DNA from: DATEEW01 sp035273665
Lineage (GTDB): Bacteria > Pseudomonadota > Gammaproteobacteria > Burkholderiales > SG8-39
NCBI GenBank assembly: GCA_035273665.1
Contig: DATEOW010000148.1
Span: 1 to 7,838 of the forward strand
DNA length: 7,838 nt
Reading direction: 5' to 3'
The notes below the pieces were generated by a model, which saw only the letters and a list, made by a program, of their open reading frames with translations, searched no databases and was not told the origin of the DNA. Each line of letters starts with the position of its first letter. The stretch's first letter is position 1. Of the stretch, positions 3,941-7,838 are shown piece after piece. A program made the translations under genes and the position numbers.

Positions 3941-6433
3941 CTAGACCGTGACCGGCGTTTGAATCAGCGACTGGACGGCGGCGTAAATATCTTGCTCGAC
4001 CGTCGGCGTCTCGATCGAAACGATCAGGCTATAGCGCACGCTGCGGTTGTAGTGTTCATGCTTGGTACGAGTGCGCCACCATCCCATGGCTGGATACACC
4101 GCAAGAAAGCCTCGCTTGGCGAGGTCCGCCGCGGTTCCTTCCCATATGTCGGCGTGTAACGAACCGCGCCGGCGTAGCTGATGCCCGATCTGCCAGCCGT
4201 CGTCTTGCACGTTCCGATACGTCGGGCCTTCCTCTTCATCGCGCGCCGCACGATTAATGCGTAGCGTGAAATTCTGTAACGACTCCGTCGGCCGGCGCAC
4301 TTCGAAGCGCAGTCCGTGCGAGGGATATGTGAATTTGGTCCCGGTGGGCAGGCGTCCGGGGTTGGGCTCGATGAAATAGGACAACGCCACACGCAGGTGG
4401 ACGTTCGTCTCCCCGAGCGCCATCAAAACGTCGCTCGGCCAAGGTAGGGAATGCAAATGCATATCGCAGGTCTTGATCCCCTTGCTGCCGTCTTTAAAAA
4501 AGGGCTGTAGTTCATCTTGAACGATCAAGGTGAGCGAGTTAGATGCGCTCCAAAGCGCGCGCTCAATATCCGGCCGCCCGTAGCCGCAATGCTTGAGCAG
4601 ATTGGTCATACGCACGGTATGGTTTGCGCCGGTGTAGTGCAGACTCGACATCGATTGAGTCCACCGCGCCGAGTGTGCAACCAAACCTCGCACCGTCTCC
4701 GGCCAAAATTGTGGGTATTGGCCCATGATGGTCGCGCACAAGTTAGCGGCCAAAGCGCTTGCCGCACTCGTGGCATTCGTTACCGTGAGGAGTCGCTCGT
4801 TCACCGCGTGATACGTCGTGAGGAGCGACAGACTTGCAAAGGAGCACGCAGAAATCGCGTCTTTGCCGGCGTTCCCGCCTTCCATGACGATGTCGGGCTT
4901 CCAAGGCCAGTCGGTATTGGTCCAGGTCGACGACGTGGTGGTGAAAGGGCTCAGTCCGCCCACGGGGGCGATCGGTTGGTAGTCCCCGCCGTCGTCCTCA
5001 CTGATCCACGCCTTCTCGGTACACGCACCTACTGTGAGGGCGTTCCAGGCCTGCCCTGGATCGTGGATGGCGTCGGTCGCGAGATGCGCGGGATAAGTCA
5101 TCATCGCCTGCTGATCTTCCACGTTGCCTGCCGAGACCACCAACAAGCGTGGATGCGCGCCGGCGTTGTCCGCATCCGATGTTAAACGGTCGACGGCTGC
5201 CGACCAGGCCGAAGGCCGGCCGCGGTCCCGCCCATCGCGCGTGGTCACTGCCATACTGAATACCCGCGCGCGATGGGGCGCGCCGATTTCTGCACGCGCC
5301 GTCGCCTCGACGGTTAGATACCCAAAATGGCGGCCTTCATTGTCGCCTTCGCCGCGAAGAAGCTTCACGGACTCCAGGCGCGCTAACAAACGAACCGGAT
5401 CTGCGCTTTCCAAAGCGTGTTGTAGATTGCCGTAGAGCGCAAGGCCCGCCAAACCGGTGCCATGACCATGCGAATCGTCAGTGCCCCAGGCCGGCTCGAC
5501 GGTATAAGTGTCGCTCGCTGCGATGGACGCTTCAAGCAGCGGATGGGCTCTCGTACAACCGGTGTCAAGTAAACAAACATGCGGCGCACCAGCTAGAGCC
5601 GGCTCGATGCGCCCGACCAGATTGTCGACCCACTCACTTTGTTCTTCGGGGGCCAGCTGATCAAAGAACTCCGCCGTCTCTTTTGCCCGGCGCAATTCGG
5701 CGAGCGTGGAAAGCAACCATACCGAGCGCTGCAGCTGCGCACGGCTCGCGTAGACGAGTACGACCGTTCGCTCAGGGAAACGTAATACATCGGGTCCCAC
5801 ACGCGCCTCGATGCTTTGAGCAAAGCGTTTGAAGTCATCCAGGACCCGTGCTCGATTGCCCCGTATTGGAAGCCACGCCTCCCACCAGATCGCTTGCTCG
5901 GGGTCTTGCGGGAATACAGTCCAATCGTCCGTCCACAAAGCTTCGAGCGTCGCAACACGGATGGCGGCGATCGCGTCGACCAAGGTCCGCTGATCGCGCC
6001 GTTTGCCGTTGACGTCCTTTTTTTCCGAGAAATAATCGGCTAAGACCTGTTCGAAGTGCTGCAGTCCACCGTGTGGCACCCAGATGGTGGCAAGCGTGCG
6101 GCCATCGTCGGTTTCGCGTACGTTGAGCAATTCGATTTTCGCGCGCGCTTGGTCGAGGCTTTCGACGGCGAGTTTGACCGCGGGATAGCTTTCGAACTCG
6201 AGTTGTAAGCCGATGCCCTCGGGCTCTAGTTCAACCTCGGAGGCGCGCTGAGCAACCTGTTCTGAGAGCAGCTTTGCAGTGTTAAGTTGTCCCGAGAGGA
6301 TGCTGTAGTGGTTCGCCCGATCGCGCAGCGGAATGCGCGGCCGCGTGCCACCCCCGGCGCTTGGGGAGGTGTACCGTTGGGTCGAACTCGTGTTGTCAAT
6401 TACGAGGTGTGGGCGGCGCGCGTCATCGGCCAT
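3941..6433 (-). CDS. ietS: IetS-like cytoplasmic subtilisin-family (S8) serine protease
   Basis: This 830-residue protein carries a subtilase domain in its middle (about 280-590). It has catalytic Asp D290 in LLDTG, His H324 in HGHGTGLAG, oxyanion Asn N437 in SAGN, and Ser S556 in ATSAAS. The first 280 residues are a family-specific region with no signal peptide, and residues 600-830 form a beta-rich C-terminal extension. The protein should therefore act in the cytoplasm. Size, layout and the AAA+ ATPase 21 bp upstream match IetS. In pTiC58, IetS is the protease toxin that IetA counteracts; IetAS was later reported to defend against phage. The serine motif is degenerate relative to G-T-S-x-A-x-P: alanine replaces the first glycine, serine and alanine replace the last A and P spacing, yet the T-S core is intact. 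The symbol rests on architecture rather than a database match. Activity may depend on a trigger or the ATPase; substrates are unknown. Confidence 0.9.
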   Translation of the reverse strand: MADDARRPHLVIDNTSSTQRYTSPSAGGGTRPRIPLRDRANHYSILSGQLNTAKLLSEQVAQRASEVELEPEGIGLQLEFESYPAVKLAVESLDQARAKIELLNVRETDDGRTLATIWVPHGGLQHFEQVLADYFSEKKDVNGKRRDQRTLVDAIAAIRVATLEALWTDDWTVFPQDPEQAIWWEAWLPIRGNRARVLDDFKRFAQSIEARVGPDVLRFPERTVVLVYASRAQLQRSVWLLSTLAELRRAKETAEFFDQLAPEEQSEWVDNLVGRIEPALAGAPHVCLLDTGCTRAHPLLEASIAASDTYTVEPAWGTDDSHGHGTGLAGLALYGNLQHALESADPVRLLARLESVKLLRGEGDNEGRHFGYLTVEATARAEIGAPHRARVFSMAVTTRDGRDRGRPSAWSAAVDRLTSDADNAGAHPRLLVVSAGNVEDQQAMMTYPAHLATDAIHDPGQAWNALTVGACTEKAWISEDDGGDYQPIAPVGGLSPFTTTSSTWTNTDWPWKPDIVMEGGNAGKDAISACSFASLSLLTTYHAVNERLLTVTNATSAASALAANLCATIMGQYPQFWPETVRGLVAHSARWTQSMSSLHYTGANHTVRMTNLLKHCGYGRPDIERALWSASNSLTLIVQDELQPFFKDGSKGIKTCDMHLHSLPWPSDVLMALGETNVHLRVALSYFIEPNPGRLPTGTKFTYPSHGLRFEVRRPTESLQNFTLRINRAARDEEEGPTYRNVQDDGWQIGHQLRRRGSLHADIWEGTAADLAKRGFLAVYPAMGWWRTRTKHEHYNRSVRYSLIVSIETPTVEQDIYAAVQSLIQTPVTV

Positions 6434-6454
6434 TCAAATGGTACTGCTTTGTCG

Positions 6455-7450
6455 TTATAAGACCTTGTTTGAGCGCAGTCGCTGTCTCCGCGTCAGCAAC
6501 CGCTGCAGGTCTTCTAACTTTACTTCCTTTTCGTCGTGCATAACGACTTCCTTGATCGCGTCGTCCACTATCCGCACGATTTCGGCGTGACTTAAACCTA
6601 GAGATTCTTGGGCAAGTGACTTGAGCACTACATCAGTGGGAGGCCCAAAGCGCGCGAGACGCCGCGACAGGATGTGAGCAATCTGCGGTTCATCCGGCAG
6701 ACTGTATTCGATCACGTCGTCAAAGCGGCGATACAAGGCGTGATCGAGGATCTCTGGGTGATTGGTTGCGCAGATAATCAGGCTGTGCGACTGGTCCTGC
6801 TCGATCATGAGCAAGAAGCTGTTCAGGATCCGACGCGCTTCACCCACGTCGTTCGTTAGCCCGCGCTGGCTACCGATGGCATCGAATTCATCAAAAAAAT
6901 ACACCCCTCGCGTTGAGGCCAGCCCATCGAACACTTGGCGTAGTTTTGCTGCCGTCTCACCCATGAACTTGGTGATTAAGGCCTCCAGGCGAACGAGATA
7001 AAGGGGAATACCGAGTTCCCCCGCCATACTCGCAGCAGTCATGCTCTTGCCCGTACCAGGCGGCCCCACCAACAACAGTTTGCGCTTGGGTTGTAACCCA
7101 TGGTCGCGGAGCTTCGCTAAATGGCGCTGTTCTTTTATGACGCGCTTGAGGCTCTCCAGAACACTTGCCGAGAGCACCATGTCGTTGAGTCGGTTTGCCG
7201 GGTAGCTGACATCGAGCAGGTGGGCGAGCTCGCCGCGCGGTTTGCCGATCGGGGTAGGCCCACCCCGGTGGGCCAAATCGCTTCTGCGCAACTTCGCCGA
7301 GTCGATCATTTCGCGCACTTCTTCTGCGAGCTTGCCATGCCCTTTGCTCGCCTCATGTGCGGCCAATTGCATAGCAACGGCGTAGAACTGCTGTTCATCG
7401 CCTTCTAAGTGCGACTGGATTAAAGCTTTAACGTGATCGCTATTTGCCAT
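6455..7450 (-). CDS. ietA: IetA-like AAA+ ATPase paired with the subtilase
   Basis: From ATG 7450 this encodes 331 residues. A helical N-terminal domain (1-60, with QSHLEGDEQQFYAVAMQLAA) precedes the AAA+ core. The core has Walker A GPPGTGKS (129-136), pore loop KFMGE (161-165, aromatic F162), Walker B VYFFDEFD (183-190), sensor 1 ATNH (228-231), arginine finger region YRRFD (240-244) and a sensor-2-like LSHAEI (287-291). This is a classical FtsH/Spastin-type single-domain AAA+, probably a hexameric cytoplasmic motor. The immediately downstream subtilase identifies it as the IetA partner, which neutralises or controls the protease in pTiC58. An in-frame ATG at 7540 would add 30 residues that overlap the preceding gene by 44 bp. 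The 7450 start gives a normal family N-terminus and a 46-bp gap, so I prefer it. Confidence 0.9.
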   Translation of the reverse strand: MANSDHVKALIQSHLEGDEQQFYAVAMQLAAHEASKGHGKLAEEVREMIDSAKLRRSDLAHRGGPTPIGKPRGELAHLLDVSYPANRLNDMVLSASVLESLKRVIKEQRHLAKLRDHGLQPKRKLLLVGPPGTGKSMTAASMAGELGIPLYLVRLEALITKFMGETAAKLRQVFDGLASTRGVYFFDEFDAIGSQRGLTNDVGEARRILNSFLLMIEQDQSHSLIICATNHPEILDHALYRRFDDVIEYSLPDEPQIAHILSRRLARFGPPTDVVLKSLAQESLGLSHAEIVRIVDDAIKEVVMHDEKEVKLEDLQRLLTRRQRLRSNKVL

Positions 7451-7496
7451 GGCTGCCCCATTGTGACCGAAAGTCCGCGGACCGTCATTGCGCTGC

Positions 7497-7838
7497 TCAG
7501 GCGCTCGGTCGTTTATTGCCTTTGCGTTGATTTTGTCCATGAAGTACCTGCGCCAAGAGCGCCGAACGTTCCGCTTCTTTTCCGTGAACTTCGGTGATCA
7601 GGCGCTCATTTTCCGCTTCTAGGTGGCTCAGGCGATGACCGAGCGTCTCTTTGTCTGCAAAGGCTTTGGCCAGTTCCTGAGCGGTTTTGGCCGCCGCATC
7701 GTCCGCCGCCTTGAGCGCCACGGCCGCTTCGCGCGCCGCCGCAGCGGCCTGCGTGGCGAGTCGCTCGCGCTCCTGATGCCGGGCGGTTGATTCCTTTTCG
7801 AAGAGGGCTTTTTCTCGTGTGAGCTCGCCTTCGAGCCG
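7497..7838 (-). CDS. C-terminal part of a coiled-coil protein (possibly KfrA-like), truncated by the window edge
   Basis: An open frame enters from the right edge and gives 113 residues before TAA at 7497. It is almost entirely Ala-, Glu-, Arg- and Leu-rich helix with heptad character (RLEGELTREK... RHQERERLATQ... LSHLEAENERLITEV), ending in a basic tail QNQRKGNKRPSA. The 5' end lies beyond 7838. The GTG at 7721 is internal to the frame and is not a likely start. Plasmid KfrA-type proteins have a DNA-binding N-terminus followed by just such an alanine-rich coiled coil and often sit on plasmids and integrative elements. That identity is a guess because the N-terminal domain is not in the window. 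It is co-directional with the ATPase, 46 bp upstream of the start I chose, and may be the first gene of the operon or its regulator. Confidence 0.72.
   Translation of the reverse strand, partial: RLEGELTREKALFEKESTARHQERERLATQAAAAAREAAVALKAADDAAAKTAQELAKAFADKETLGHRLSHLEAENERLITEVHGKEAERSALLAQVLHGQNQRKGNKRPSA

Noticed and set aside
4517..5185. Long plus-strand open frame (222 codons) inside the subtilase gene
   Set aside because: It is antisense to the subtilase domain with its catalytic motifs; the composition is Arg/Cys/His-rich and shadow-like.
7451..7540. Longer start of the ATPase at ATG 7540
   Set aside because: It would overlap the upstream coiled-coil gene by 44 bp and add a non-family-like polar stretch. 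It remains possible, but 7450 fits better.

Overview
This is a dense, moderately GC-rich accessory stretch that looks proteobacterial. The evidence is its gene families (IetAS-type protease/ATPase, COG5642-type antitoxins, a KfrA-like coiled-coil protein), short intergenic gaps and ATG/GTG starts with weak Shine-Dalgarno sites. There are no rRNA, tRNA, CRISPR or complete insertion-sequence features. No gene fixes the genus, and I cannot tell whether the window is plasmid or chromosomal island. The families present are typical of plasmids, integrative elements and defence islands.

Right two thirds (minus strand, read from 7838 down to about 2460): the window opens inside the C-terminal coiled coil of a truncated gene (possibly KfrA-like). 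It is followed by an AAA+ ATPase and, 21 bp later, a large cytoplasmic subtilisin-like (S8) serine protease. This order and architecture match IetAS, first described as a protease-toxin/ATPase-antitoxin pair stabilising Ti plasmid pTiC58 and later reported as an antiphage system. The same strand continues closely with a coiled-coil/zinc-ribbon protein (5 bp after the protease stop), an 89-residue unknown protein, a protein resembling PD-(D/E)XK nucleases, and a possible 40-codon gene overlapping the nuclease end. The spacing suggests an IetAS module extended by accessory genes.

Left third (about 700-2320): four small genes all carry the MbcA/ParS/Xre toxin-binding domain (DUF2384). Two are full-length HTH-plus-domain antitoxins (716-1180 plus, 1612-2025 minus). 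Two are short paralogues without an obvious HTH (1296-1583 plus, 2009-2317 minus). They form two pairs pointing at each other, 28 bp apart. No RES-type toxin, the usual partner, is visible in the window. The short minus-strand paralogue has lost the normal end of its domain.

Far left: a minus-strand gene for an unrecognised 157-residue protein (136-609), and a 135-bp edge holding an imperfect direct repeat.

How the genes may work together (inference): the region combines an intracellular protease/ATPase conflict or stability system, a candidate nuclease, a zinc-ribbon adaptor-like protein and a cluster of antitoxin-like regulators without their toxins. This is what a defence or addiction hotspot on a mobile element would look like.
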